A stretch of 64,000 nucleotides of DNA, from NCBI RefSeq assembly GCF_050947875.1, contig NC_134571.1:227798024-227862023 (forward strand). The letters run 5' to 3'. Position numbers and translations under genes: made by a program. Under the pieces are notes generated by a model. It was not told where the DNA came from, made no database searches, and saw only the letters and a list, made by a program, of their open reading frames with translations. Positions 42,585 through 51,646 of the stretch are shown here, piece by piece. Position 1 is the stretch's first letter. Every line of letters starts with the position of its first letter. Source of the stretch: Dermacentor variabilis (Eukaryota > Arthropoda > Arachnida > Ixodida > Ixodidae).

Positions 42585-42646
42585 GCCAAGAACCTTATCT
42601 TGTTCTTGGCGCATTGAAATCGCCAAGAACAAGATAAGGTTCTGGC
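42585..42646. repeat. 26-27-bp inverted repeat (hairpin) in the LINE-D endonuclease
   Basis: 42585-42611 and 42621-42646 are reverse complements except for a one-base indel, with a 9-base spacer CATTGAAAT. GCCAAGAAC appears as direct, inverted and direct copies (42585, 42603 as GTTCTTGGC, 42622), so alternative folds exist. The endonuclease frame breaks here. Confidence 0.9.
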
Positions 42647-43102
42647 AATTCGTCTATAAATGACTGAAATTCCATGTTTGTTTAATTTGTAGTGTGGGGG
42701 TACATAAAGCGAGCAAATGGTGACGAGTTTATTTAAAAGAACAGCTCGAACCGCCACTGCTTCAAGGGGCGTTTGTAGCTGTAAACGCTGACAGGAAATA
42801 CTTTTATGAATCAAAATGGCAACACCGCCTGATGATACGACAGCATCATCGCGATCTTTGCGAAACTTGACATACGGTCGGAGAAAGTTTGTATGTTGTG
42901 GTTTTAGGTGTGTTTCCTGTAGACACAGCACTGTTGGATTGTGTTTTTGGATAAGCTCTTGCAGATCATCAAGGTTCCTAAGAAGACCTCTGATGTTCCA
43001 TTGAATTATTTGTGTATCCATATTGGAGGTCAATAGGTGCTGTGTGTAGAGAAACAGAAGTAGTGATTATGAAAATTACAGAGATTAAATTACAGGGCCC
43101 TT

Positions 43103-44269
43103 TCAAGGCCCTGTAACGGGAGTTTTGCCCTTTCTGGAGCGTTCGAGGGAGCCTCGCCGCTCCTTAGGCGCTTGGTGCGCCTTGAGGATAGGTGTTGTGT
43201 CCATTGCCTCTAGTGAGGCTCCGGACACATGCTCTTGCGAGCGAGAAGTTTTCAGAGGGAGTCCCGCCTTGGAGGGCAAGACCCCTGCGCCCACCAGCCC
43301 GGAGGTCGATGGGGCTCCCTGAGGGATTTGGCTGCGCCGGCTGTTGCCAGCGCTGGAAGGGGCCGGGGAGGTTGTGGCAGCCTCGGCTGCGCCCACCTTC
43401 GGGGTCGATGGTCCCTTCTGCTCGGTTGGCGGAGCAGCGCTAGCTGCAACCACCGTGGGGGCAGATGGTGTAACTGCCAACTCACTGCGTGTGGGTCGGA
43501 CAGCCGCCGGAGGCCGTTGTGACGCTGCCCCCTGACGCGCCACTTCGGCAAAGCTTTTCTTTGGCAGGTATGCTACCCGCCTGCGTGCCTCTTTGAACGA
43601 TGTATTTTCCTTAACCTTGATTGTGACTATTTCTTTTTATTTTTTCCATGATGGACAGGACCGCGAGTACGCGGCGTGTTCCCCATCACAGTTCACGCAG
43701 TGTGGAGCATTCTCGCAATTGTCAGATGGGTGTTCTTGGGCACTACATTTTGCGCAAGTCTGGCGGCCTCGGCAGTTCTGTGAACTGTGGCCAAATCTTT
43801 GACACTTAAAGCATCGGAGAGGATTGGGGATGTACGGCCTGACTCGGATATTTATGTAGCCAGCCTTAATGGTCTCAGGTAGCATACTTGATGCAAAAGT
43901 TAGAATTAAGCGCTTTGTCTCAATCTCCTTGCCATCGCGCCTGATCTTTATTCTCTTGACATTGGTCACATTTTGATCGCTCCAGCCCTCCAGTAGTTCG
44001 GCTTCAGTCAGTTCCATGAGATCAGCATCGGAAACGACTTCGCGGGTGGTGTTCATTGTGCGGTGCGGTGTGACCGTCACTGGAAAATTCCCAAACGATA
44101 CTAGATTAGAGAGTTTCTCGTACTGTGTCTTATCACGCAGTTCTAAGAGGAGGTCGCCACTTGCCAACTTTGAGACTTTATAACCTGGGCCAAAAGCTTC
44201 ACTAAGTGTCTTTGCAACAAGAAAAGGTGAGATCATTCTCGCTGCCTTTTCTTTTTTCTCTGAATGCAC
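43103..44269 (-). pseudogene. LINE-D ORF1: gag-like protein with three zinc knuckles
   Basis: From M at 44269: MHSEKKEKAARMISPFL, a mixed alpha/beta RRM-like region (LLLELRDKTQYEKLSNLVSF), then TEAELLEGWSDQ. Three knuckles follow: CFKCQRFGHSSQNC, CAKCSAQEHPSDNC and CVNCDGEHAAYSRSC. A TAA at about 43637 (after SCPSWKK) is the only stop; the same frame continues to a Ser/Ala/Pro-rich tail ending KGKTPVTGP (43103). Length is about 388 codons, reasonable for an I-type ORF1. It would bind LINE RNA in a ribonucleoprotein. ORF2 begins 70 bp downstream. One nonsense change separates it from an open frame. Confidence 0.85.
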
Positions 44270-44903
44270 AACATGAAATCTTGGAAAATTGTCATTATTT
44301 CGGCCAAAAAACTTGAAGACTTCTTCGGTGCGGCCTCATTTATGAGGGCGATCAGGAAGTGTTGGAAAAGAACTTGCCATAGATATGTGTGAAAATTCGG
44401 CAGCGCCGCCAGCCACCCACCATGGAGCCCAACAAGGGGACGCTGCAGGACTGTGAAAAGACGGCCTGCATGCGCCAGCTGTACGACACTACTATAACCA
44501 AATCTGTTATAACCAAGGTTGGCTATCCCACACAAGGTTAACCCTTGCCGCCGAGGTGAATTAAGTAAATGGAAGAGAGGAGAAGACAGGAAAGGTCAAA
44601 AAGTAAGAGATAAAGACGAAGATTCGAGAGGAAGAGACAGGAAGAGGCGACTGCCGATTTCCCCCGGGTGGGTCAGTCCGGGGGTGCTGTCCACGTGAAG
44701 CCGAGGCCAAAGGGGTGTGTTGCCGCCGCCGAGGGGCCGTAAAGGTCCAAACACCCGGCATTGGCTCAACCCCCAGGATCCCCTTTTCCCCGGACACGGC
44801 TAAGCCGCGCACGGCTACACGCTGGAGGGTCTAACCCTCGTGTGCTCGGGTGCGTGGTGTCACAACACACCAAACGCCTGCTGACGCAGACGCCCCTGCG
44901 GGG
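44270..44903 (-). promoter_or_regulatory. LINE-D 5' UTR
   Basis: 634 bp before the ORF1 start, beginning GGGGCGTCTGCGTCAGCAGG on the minus strand. G+C rich at its start, then pyrimidine-rich (TCTCTTCCTCTCGAATCTTC at about 44630). I-type LINEs carry an internal promoter at the very 5' end. No TATA box is seen, as expected for an internal promoter. Function is inferred from position. Confidence 0.5.
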
Positions 44904-45674
44904 CTGTGATTAACAAAACTAGCATTTTATTGGGCGAACTTGTGCCCTCAAAAGCAGGCTACACTCAAAGAACAACGATAGCGGCAAAACACTCGGCGAT
45001 GGTCAAAAAGCTGACCAGTGGGTCAAGCGCGCCGGCTTTTATACATCAATCATCGAATGGAAGGCATGCTGGGGCCCCCGTGCCTTCCACAAAGTTCTAC
45101 ATTATTCGCGTTGCGCACACATGCAACCAGATTACACAAGGTTCGGTCACAGACAGCGGATTGAACCATCGATAACATTACAAAATCTTCCTATACATGC
45201 AGGCGCGTCCCGCGCTGTGCGATAACATTTGTTAGGCAGTGAAACGTGGTCACACGATAAAGATAAACATGTACATGTATCAATATTGAACAATTTCTGA
45301 AGACAGTATAGTTACAATGAGTATATGTAGCAAAAATTACGCTTACATCGAACAAAAATAGCAGCGGATCGCAATATATTGAACTTTAAGCTTTAGGAAA
45401 GTGCTCCCAGAAGTTGGCTTTCCCTCGCAGTGAAGGGGAAACCCGGCGGCGTGGCTCCATCCAACCGCTCTCCCAACTGCGACGGCACTGGCTCGGGCGA
45501 GCCGTCGACACCCCTTTGCAAAAAATGATCCTGGCCTGCCCGCAGCGCTTGCTCAGACAGCCAGTGAGAGGCTCTTGTGCCCTCGTCGTGCAAGATGGGG
45601 CAAGTGCGAGTTGTCTCGCTGCTTTTCTAGTTCATTGTGTTTGCACCTTGTGGGTCTTCTCTCGAAGTGTTGCC

Positions 45675-46332
45675 ATGAGGAAGCGGCAGGAGCCGCCTTT
45701 TGTCGCGTTAAATTGGGTCGAACACGGTGAGAAGTCGGATGTCCCCACAGCGTGAATGATTCCGAGGAGCACTCTCAGCACGATCTTGAAGATGAAGGGG
45801 GAGATTAGGACTAAAGCGGCCAAACTAGTGACCCAGTGCCCGTGGCACCCGACACGTATGCACGGCTGTGTACAAGTGGTTCATCCAAAATTGCTTCAGA
45901 CGTGTTGGCTTCCGCATGCTCGGTGATGAGTGTAAATGCTGATGAATGCGACGAAGCCATTGCCGGTGCTGCCGAAGTTTGGAGCGAGCTGTCAGAATTT
46001 CCGGAAGCTATTGACGAGCCAACGGTCGACGAGTTTGTCAGTGTACATGATGGTGTTGCGACCACGGGAGAGCCCTAAAACAAAGACTGCATTGTCGTCA
46101 TCCTACCGAGCACAAGTGAAAGTGGGCACGATGAGGAAAGCAACGACGGTCCTTTGCAAACATCCTTCGAGGTGATTGGTGCATTCGCACTAGTCCAGTG
46201 CTTCTGCGTGAATGCGGAAGGTTGCGGCCTCAGCTGCACTGACTCCTTAGACAATGTGGAGAAATGCGTGCATCGCAGGCACCGAAATTGCCCAAGCAGA
46301 AGAAAATACAGGACTATTTCATGGGAAACTAA
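45675..46332 (+). pseudogene. P6 transposase relic: CENP-B HTH joined to C-terminal helices
   Basis: MRKRQEPPFVALNWVEHGEK at 45675 and, after a stop, PRSTLSTILKMKGEIRTKAA match the N-terminal CENP-B/pogo HTH. Next KLVTQCP, then in other frames ADECDEAIAGAAEVWSELSE and an acidic segment, then FEVIGAFALVQCFCVNAEGC and LDNVEKCVHRRHRN, ending in the frame DYFMGN before TAA at 46330-46332. The DDE core is missing between HTH and tail. It could at most have made a DNA-binding protein; frame breaks show decay. Confidence 0.7.
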
Positions 46333-46458
46333 TCTAGTTTCATCAATAAAGCAATGTTATAAATGGTATGTACTTTTATGACATCAAATTCTTTAGCAGG
46401 CTTATATAGAATTATGCTCTATATCGAACTGATAGGCGTTTTCTTGCGAGTTTGACTG

Positions 46459-46996
46459 TATACATTTTTTTTCTCATAGCCCTTATGCATAAGCTGATAC
46501 TCTTAAGTTCACTCATAGTTATTACCAATACATAGTTAAATGTGGCATCATTATCAGTGAACTGCACTGTATGTGCATACAGTTTATAGCACAGTCGTGG
46601 GATGCCAAATACCAGTTATACAGCAGCTTCCGCAGAAAAAGCCCGTACATAAGTGTGGTAGTGAGCGCCTTTCTCAACCAGGTGCACCGGCTGATGGGCC
46701 TTGTTTTATGAAATGCTTGTTTTATGTAATGCATGCACTGAATCTTCATCCCCTGGCAACATAACGAAGTTGACTAAGTTGCAATGATTCAATGAAGGAT
46801 TATCATGGGTTTCTTGCCACAGTAACTGTCTGGCACAACAAGGTGTCTAGCACAGCTGGTAGACAATTAACCTTTAAATTTCTTACGTTATAAATGGTAC
46901 CATTGTTAGGAAATACAAATGCTGAATCAGTTTAGATTGATGAAGTATTATTAGAGAAGTCAACTTTCTTTCATTTAATATGTAATATGTTGATTG
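46459..46996. other. Spacer without an identified feature
   Basis: AT-rich DNA between pogo P6 and the second THAP element. A short open frame (46573-46764) has no recognisable motif, and no repeats or RNA genes were seen. Confidence 0.4.
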
Positions 46997-47489
46997 TTAA
47001 AGGGCCTCCGAGGCGATTTTGATGGCATTGTACATATGTACTGAGTCGTTAGGGTAGGTCCTACTGATCATTAAGTGACACAACTCCATGTAAGGTGTGT
47101 AGTTTATTATAACGTTTTTACCAATGTGCATCGTTACTGATTGCAGTGGCACCGCTTCCTTGAGTTCTCAGCTGCCCTGTCACCATCTACATAGTGCGCG
47201 CGCAGGACGTCAGTCGGGTGAGCTATCCGACTGCCTGCCCAGGTTGCGTCATCAAATAATTTTTCCAACTTTATGGAGAACAAATGTTGTTCATAATAGT
47301 TGTAATGTTGGTTAATTAGTTTCCAAAAAAAAGAAAGTAAGAGAAAGAGAATACACAATGACAATTAATCACTACACTCAAGCACTTCCAACACACAGCA
47401 AGTGTTGTGTGCTTGTGTTACAACATACTTCGTGTTGATGCGAGCTGCGAAGCCAGTGTTGGTGTTGAGCTTTCTTTTCGCAAGGACTG

Positions 47490-47700
47490 TGAATCACCTC
47501 TTTTGCATTGTGGGCTGCAAATCTAGTGAATGGCATCATATCAAGCTGCAACTTCGTGTCTCTCTGCAAGGCAACAGGCAGCGCATCAGGTGGGGGCAGC
47601 GCATCAGGCTGTTGGCATTCGATCTGCTCCAGGATATACACGCTTGCAACTGTCACTTCCCGTCAAGGGGATTTCAACCCCAATATAGAGTTTTAGCATG
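47490..47700 (+). pseudogene. Degraded THAP-like exon (in THAP-B)
   Basis: NHLFCIVGCKSSEWHHIKL parallels RLCCLVDCKRSECQYVKL of THAP-A (3976). The second half of the domain (C-x-x-H, PEDH) cannot be read with confidence. Position relative to the left terminus matches THAP-A (about 500 bp in). Confidence 0.5.
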
Positions 47701-47924
47701 TCTGGTGTTCCAGAAAATACAAGTGGACTGGGTGTTTTTCCAGACTGGTAGAGGTACAAACATGAGTGGCCTGAAGGATGCCTAGCCACCTCGTGACGCA
47801 ATGCTCAACCAGACAAACCAAAAACTAATATGTAACCAAATAACCAAGTGTGTTTTTCTTTGCTGCTAGTGTAAATTTTTGGCAGCAGCGCGATTATGGA
47901 CACACCTTTTTAAATGTTTAATAT

Positions 47925-48083
47925 TGTTACGTAGGAAGACACCGACGAAAAGCTATTTACAAGTATATTTACAAGGCAATACGCTGCGCTTGGCCAAGAG
48001 GCAACAGCCCGCGCTAGCGTCTAATCGTCGTCGTCGTCTTCACACTGCTCGCCTTTCGTGATCGCACATATTGTGCCGTAGCA
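47925..48083 (-). repeat. 3' LTR of Gypsy C
   Basis: It begins TGTTACGTAGGAAGACACCG and ends TTGTGCCGTAGCA (plus-strand view). It contains the (TCG)n tract ATCGTCGTCGTCGTC. It is short for an LTR and has no clear TATA box, suggesting a TATA-less promoter. It differs from the 5' copy at the 11th base (G/A), at TATTTAC/TATCTAC and at the next-to-last base (C/T). Confidence 0.95.
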
Positions 48084-48118
48084 CGACCCCCGGCGGCAAA
48101 AGCGCCGTCCCGGAGCAA

Positions 48119-48990
48119 CTAAAGATCGGACTCGGAAGCAGTGTAGTAGGCCTTGAGCGTACTGACGTGTACGATATCACTAGATGCCAGAGGAGAGGAC
48201 GAGGTTGAACCCACAGGAGCAATTTCGTAAGTCACAGGCGTCACCTGGCGCAGCACGCGGTAGGGCTCTGTGTATCGCGAAAGGAGCTTCTTGGAAAGTC
48301 CGACGTGACGAGTGGGCGACCACAGCAGTACGAGCGCACCAGGCGAAAACTGTACGTCACGATGGCAGGCGTTGCACTGGCACTGCTCAGTGGTTTGTGA
48401 GGCCGTCAGTCGAGCACGGGCAAGCTGGCGTGCATGGTCGGCAAGGGCGATGGCGTCGCGCGCGTACTCGCTTGTTGAGACCGCAGCAGGAGGAAGTGCC
48501 GTGTCTAAGGGCAAGGTAGGTTCGCGACCGTACAGTAGATAAAAGGGAGAAAATCCAGTGGTGTCGTGCCGGGAAGAATTGTACGCGAATGCTACGTAAG
48601 GAAGGGCAATGTCCCAGTCGTGGTGGTCCTTGGAAACGTACTTGGCCAGCATATCGGTAAGAGTACGGTTTAACCGCTCTGTCAGGCCATTGGATTGAGG
48701 ATGGTATGAGGCAGTCAGTTTGTGTTGAATGGAGCAGGAACGCACAATGTCAGCGATAACTTTCGAGAGAAAGTTTCGGCCACGGTCAGTAAGCAGCTGT
48801 CACGGGGCGCCATGAAGCAAGATAATGTCACGCAAGAGAAAGTCCGCGACGTCAGTGGCGCAACTGGTAGGGAGAGCCCGAGTGATAGCGTATTGGGTGG
48901 CGTAATCAATCGCGACGGCTACCCATTTGTTCCCAGAGGATGACGTGGGAAACGGACCGAGCAGGTCTAATCCAACACGAAAAGAACGGT
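48119..48990 (-). pseudogene. Gypsy C integrase, catalytic core and C-terminal part
   Basis: After a frameshift from the upstream pol frame at about 48990 (one extra A against Gypsy B), the frame reads RVGLDLLGPFPT, VAVAIDYATQY (first catalytic Asp), HGAP, TGA, QLLTDRGRNF (second Asp), YHPQSNGLTERLNRTL (Glu), FAYNSSRHDTTGFSPFYLL and the GPY/F-like SRYTEPYRVLRQVTPVTYEI, ending KAYYTASESDL before TAG. All three catalytic acids are present. The TGA between HGAP and QLL is shared with Gypsy B. Integrase would insert the cDNA. Confidence 0.85.
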
Positions 48991-49919
48991 TCCACAGGGA
49001 CGATGATCGGCTGGAGATGACCGGCAGGTAGCACCTGAGGTGTTTTCCGACGCTGGCAGGGATCACAGGCAGCAACATAGCGTCGAACGGAGCGAGCGAG
49101 ACCAGGCCAATAGAAGCGGCGGCGGACGCGGTCGTACGTGCGGGTTACCCCAAGATGTCCTGCAGTGGGTGCGTCATGCATCTCAAAGAGCACAGTCTGT
49201 CGTAGCTGTTTTGGCACGACAAGAAGAAGGTCAGAGCCGTCAGGGAGGAAGTTCCTTCGATACAGAATGCCACCCTGGAGGACATATCGGCGAACGGATG
49301 CGACGGTAGGTGTAGAGCGCAGACGCTCGATAAGTGCTCGCAGCGATAGGTCTCGGTACTGCTCATGGGCGATGTTAGCGAAGGCAGACACAGAGAAAAT
49401 GCCGTTGGCGCTACTACTGTCGGCGTCGTCAGGCTCGTCGACCGGGTAGCGAGACAGGCAGTCAGCGTCCTTGTGTAGTCGGCCAGATTTATAGGTGACA
49501 GTATACGAATATTCTTGGAGGCGTAAGGCCCAGCGACAAAGTCTTCCTGTAGGATCTTTCAGTGAGCATAACCAGCAAAGCGCGTGATGGTCTGTGACAA
49601 CCGAAAAAGATCGGCCATATAAGTATGGGCGGAATTTCGCAACCGCCCAAACTAGGGCCAGACACTCGCGCTCAGTGATGGAATAGTTGCGCTCCGCGGG
49701 TGAGAGGAGCCTGCTGGCGTAAGCGATAACACGGTCGTGGCCATGCTGGCGTTCTGCCAGTACCGCGCCAATTCCGTGACCGCTGGCATCAGTACGGACT
49801 TCGGTAGGCGCAGAAGGACCGAAATGGGCCAGAACGGGAGGCGTTGTGAGAATGTCAATTAGATGTGAGAATGCAGAGGCCTCGTTATCGCCCCACTGGA
49901 AAGGGGCGTCGTTTTTCAA
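48990..49919 (-). pseudogene. Gypsy C RNase H and integrase zinc-binding region
   Basis: Reading from 49919: [34 protein letters not shown] (RNase H Asp), [18 protein letters not shown] (Glu), VVTDHHALCWL (Asp), RLHKDADCLSRYPVDE, then an integrase HHCC region HLGVTRTYDRVRRRFYWPGL and CDPCQRRKTPQ. This part is one uninterrupted frame of about 310 codons. It is preceded by a single TGA (49932) separating it from reverse transcriptase and followed by the frameshift at 48990. Confidence 0.9.
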
Positions 49920-49934
49920 AAGCTCGGTTAGTGG

Positions 49935-51086
49935 TCATGCTATGGCGGCAGAATTTCTCACGAAACGGCGGAAGTACGAACAAAGGCCGATGAAGCTGCG
50001 CACATCATTGACACACTTTGGAACAGGGAAGTGCGCAACAGCATGGATCTTGCCTGGGTCCGGTTGCACTCCGTTCGCGTCAACGAGATGTCCAAGGACG
50101 GTAATCTGGCGACGGCCGAAGTGGCACTTGGATGCGTTGAGTTGCAGACCGGCTCGACGAAAAACGTCCAAGACTGCTGAGAGGCGCTCGAGGTGCGTAG
50201 CGAACGCTGGGGACAATACGATAACGTCGTCCAGGTAGCACAGGCACGTGGACCATTTGAAACCGTGAAGAAGGGAGTCCATCATGCATTCAAAAGTGGC
50301 AGGGGCGTTACATAGACCGAACGGCATCACTTTGAATTGATAAAGACCGTCGGGTGTGACAAAAGCAGTCTTCTCGCGGTCGAGATCGTCCACGGCAATC
50401 TGCCAGTAGCCGGAGCGAAGGTCAATAGAGGAGAAATAGCGAGCACCGTGGAGGCAGTCAAGGGCGTCATCAATCCGAGGTAGGGGATACACGTCCTTTT
50501 TGGTAACCCTATTAAGGTGCCGATAATCCACGCAAAAGCGCCATGAGCCATCCTTCTTTTTGACCAGTACTACAGGTGACGCCCATGGACTATATGATGG
50601 TTCAATAATGTTCTTGGCAAGCATTTTGCGAACTTCTGTGTGAATAACTTGACGCTCAGCTGGTGACACTCGATACGGGCGGCAATGAATAGGAGGGGCA
50701 TCGCCGGTATTAATGCGATGTTTGACAGCTGTAGTTTGGGCCAAAGGACGACCGTTAAAGTAAAAAATACCGTGGTAGGCAAAGAGAACGCGGTAGAGTT
50801 CACGAGCGTGCTCGGACGGCAAGTCGGGGGCAATCATTTTCTGTAAGTCAGCGATGGTACAATTTGCCGACTGCGATGGTAGAGGAGTATCGGATGAAGT
50901 GTCGTCTACTGCAATGGATGCTACTGAGTGATCCTCGAATGAGCAAAGGTGGGCCAGAAACATCCCATGTGGCAGCACTTGTGTCGTCAAGCCAAAGTTG
51001 ACTACTGGCAGGCAGACGCAATTCGCCGTAATAGATAAAACTCTATGAGGTACTGTGATCCCGTGTGTGAGGAGGACGTCTTGCAT
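49935..51086 (-). pseudogene. Gypsy C reverse transcriptase
   Basis: A 383-codon frame: a leader (MQDVLLTHGITVPHR), [86 protein letters not shown], palm CYLDDVIVLSP with intact YLDD (50240-50229), then NASKCHFGRRQITVLGHLVD and FIGLCSYFRRFVRN. The start is not a true initiation site: pol is translated as part of a polyprotein, and the upstream protease frame has been shifted by an indel near 51130. The enzyme core itself is intact up to the TGA at 49932. Confidence 0.9.
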
Positions 51087-51132
51087 AGGAGCCGCGATGT
51101 AGTGACCGTCGGGGACTGGTGGGGATCAACGG

Positions 51133-51646
51133 TCAACTTAGGTCAACGTAGGTCAGTGCCGAATGTGGCAAGCGAATGAAGTCGGCGGAACTGAGGCGAC
51201 TGGGGTGTGGTTCAGCAGGATCCAGAACAGGCAGGTCAAGGCGGAGAGTACTGGCGAAACAATCGATGAGAGCAGAATGTGCGGAAAGGAAGTCTAAGCC
51301 GAGGATGATGTCGTGGGGACAGTGGGCGATGACTGTGAATAGCACGATTGTTGAGCGATCGGCGAAGGAGACGCGGGCGGTACACATACCAATTACAGGG
51401 GCTGTTCCGCCATCGGCGACACGGACAACAGGCGTCGTGGCGGGCGTGATAATTTTCTTGAGCCGGTTATGAAGGGCAGCGCTCATTACGGACAAATGCG
51501 CCCCAGTGTCTATGAGTGCAGACACAGAAACACCGTCGACTTGCACGTCAAGAAGGTTCAGGTGAGTGGGCAACGTCAGTAGAGGATTTGGCGGCGTAGG
51601 GAGCAATGCAGCGTCACCTCGAGGCGCTGCATCGTCTAGTTTTCCG
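51133..51646 (-). pseudogene. Gypsy C aspartic protease
   Basis: The frame reads HLNLLDVQVDGVSVSALIDTGAHLSVM in spaced form: catalytic LIDTGA near residue 30 and the flap/second motif HDIILGLDFLSAHSALID about 70 residues later, a normal retropepsin arrangement. It lies in the -1 frame relative to gag and overlaps the end of gag (stop at 51638-51636). The downstream end is shifted by a small duplication (GGTCAAC) near 51128, where Gypsy B reads on. It would cleave the Gag-Pol polyprotein. Confidence 0.85.

Larger units (their letters stand above)
38414..43033 (-). pseudogene. LINE-D ORF2: endonuclease, reverse transcriptase, RNase H, zinc-finger tail
   Basis: Endonuclease: IIQWNIRGLLRN, VLCLQETHL, SSGGVAIL, then a palindrome-disrupted stretch and YGSDHFPI. 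Reverse transcriptase (41987-40565): IALTSCLCKVFEKMI, GFREGRSTTDHLV, LDMEKAYDTTWRYG, and intact YVDD at 41008-40997 in a shifted frame, then WAEKNGFKI. RNase H (39295-38828): YTDASKSHAG, FTAEAYAVW, VIYTDSLSVVKAL and GNVLADQMA, giving all four acidic residues. The tail has CGRCGERLTVLHVLLEC, a Cys/His cluster. Breaks: hairpins at 41984-42027 and 42585-42646, the solo LTR at 39352-40211, and stops near 41091 and 40970. Inactive but recent-looking. Confidence 0.85.
38040..44903 (-). mobile_element. LINE-D: near full-length I-like LINE
   Basis: It has a 13-bp target duplication CTGTGATTAACAA. Its 5' end (44903, minus strand) starts CCCCGCAGGGGCGTCTGCGT; then come about 630 bp of 5' UTR, ORF1 (44269-43103), ORF2 (43033-38414) and a 3' end with ATTCATTCATTCA next to the duplication. 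Net length is about 6 kb after removing the 860-bp solo LTR. Endonuclease, reverse transcriptase and RNase H in one ORF2, plus a gag-like ORF1 with CCHC knuckles, is the I-type layout. It is the same family type as LINE-A but far less decayed. Confidence 0.9.
32338..45282 (-). mobile_element. Gypsy A: LTR retrotransposon with both LTRs, each carrying an insertion
   Basis: The 3' LTR is at 32338-33889 and the 5' LTR at 37991-45282, on the minus strand. Both begin (plus-strand view) TGTCAC(G/A)TAGCAGTGACGG-like and end ATGT(A)TCA. ATAT flanks the whole (32334-32337, 45283-45286). Net LTR length after removing inserts is about 420 bp. Internal DNA 33890-37990 carries gag and pol. Next to the 5' LTR the minus strand reads TGGTGGAGGTG, a candidate primer-binding site also present in Gypsy C. 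P7 sits in the 3' LTR and LINE-D in the 5' LTR. Confidence 0.85.
37991..45282 (-). repeat. 5' LTR of Gypsy A, interrupted by LINE-D
   Basis: The parts are 37991-38039 and 44917-45282. LINE-D (38040-44903) lies between a 13-bp duplication CTGTGATTAACAA (38027-38039, 44904-44916). The inner boundary at 37991 is next to the candidate primer-binding site. Confidence 0.8.
32287..46458 (+). mobile_element. Pogo-type element (P6), outer shell of a nested cluster
   Basis: The left end CAGTCGAACCTGACTATATC and the right end TCTTGCGAGTTTGACTG are weak inverted copies, with TA at 32285-32286 and 46459-46460. Only 50 bp of the left side remain before Gypsy A. The right side (45287-46458) carries the transposase relic. 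Its true length without inserts is about 1.2 kb. Gypsy A is flanked by ATAT within it. Confidence 0.75.

Noticed and set aside
43125..43551. Several long frames on the plus strand and alternative minus frame
   Set aside because: They are shadows of the G+C-rich tail of LINE-D ORF1, which has the zinc knuckles in its own frame.
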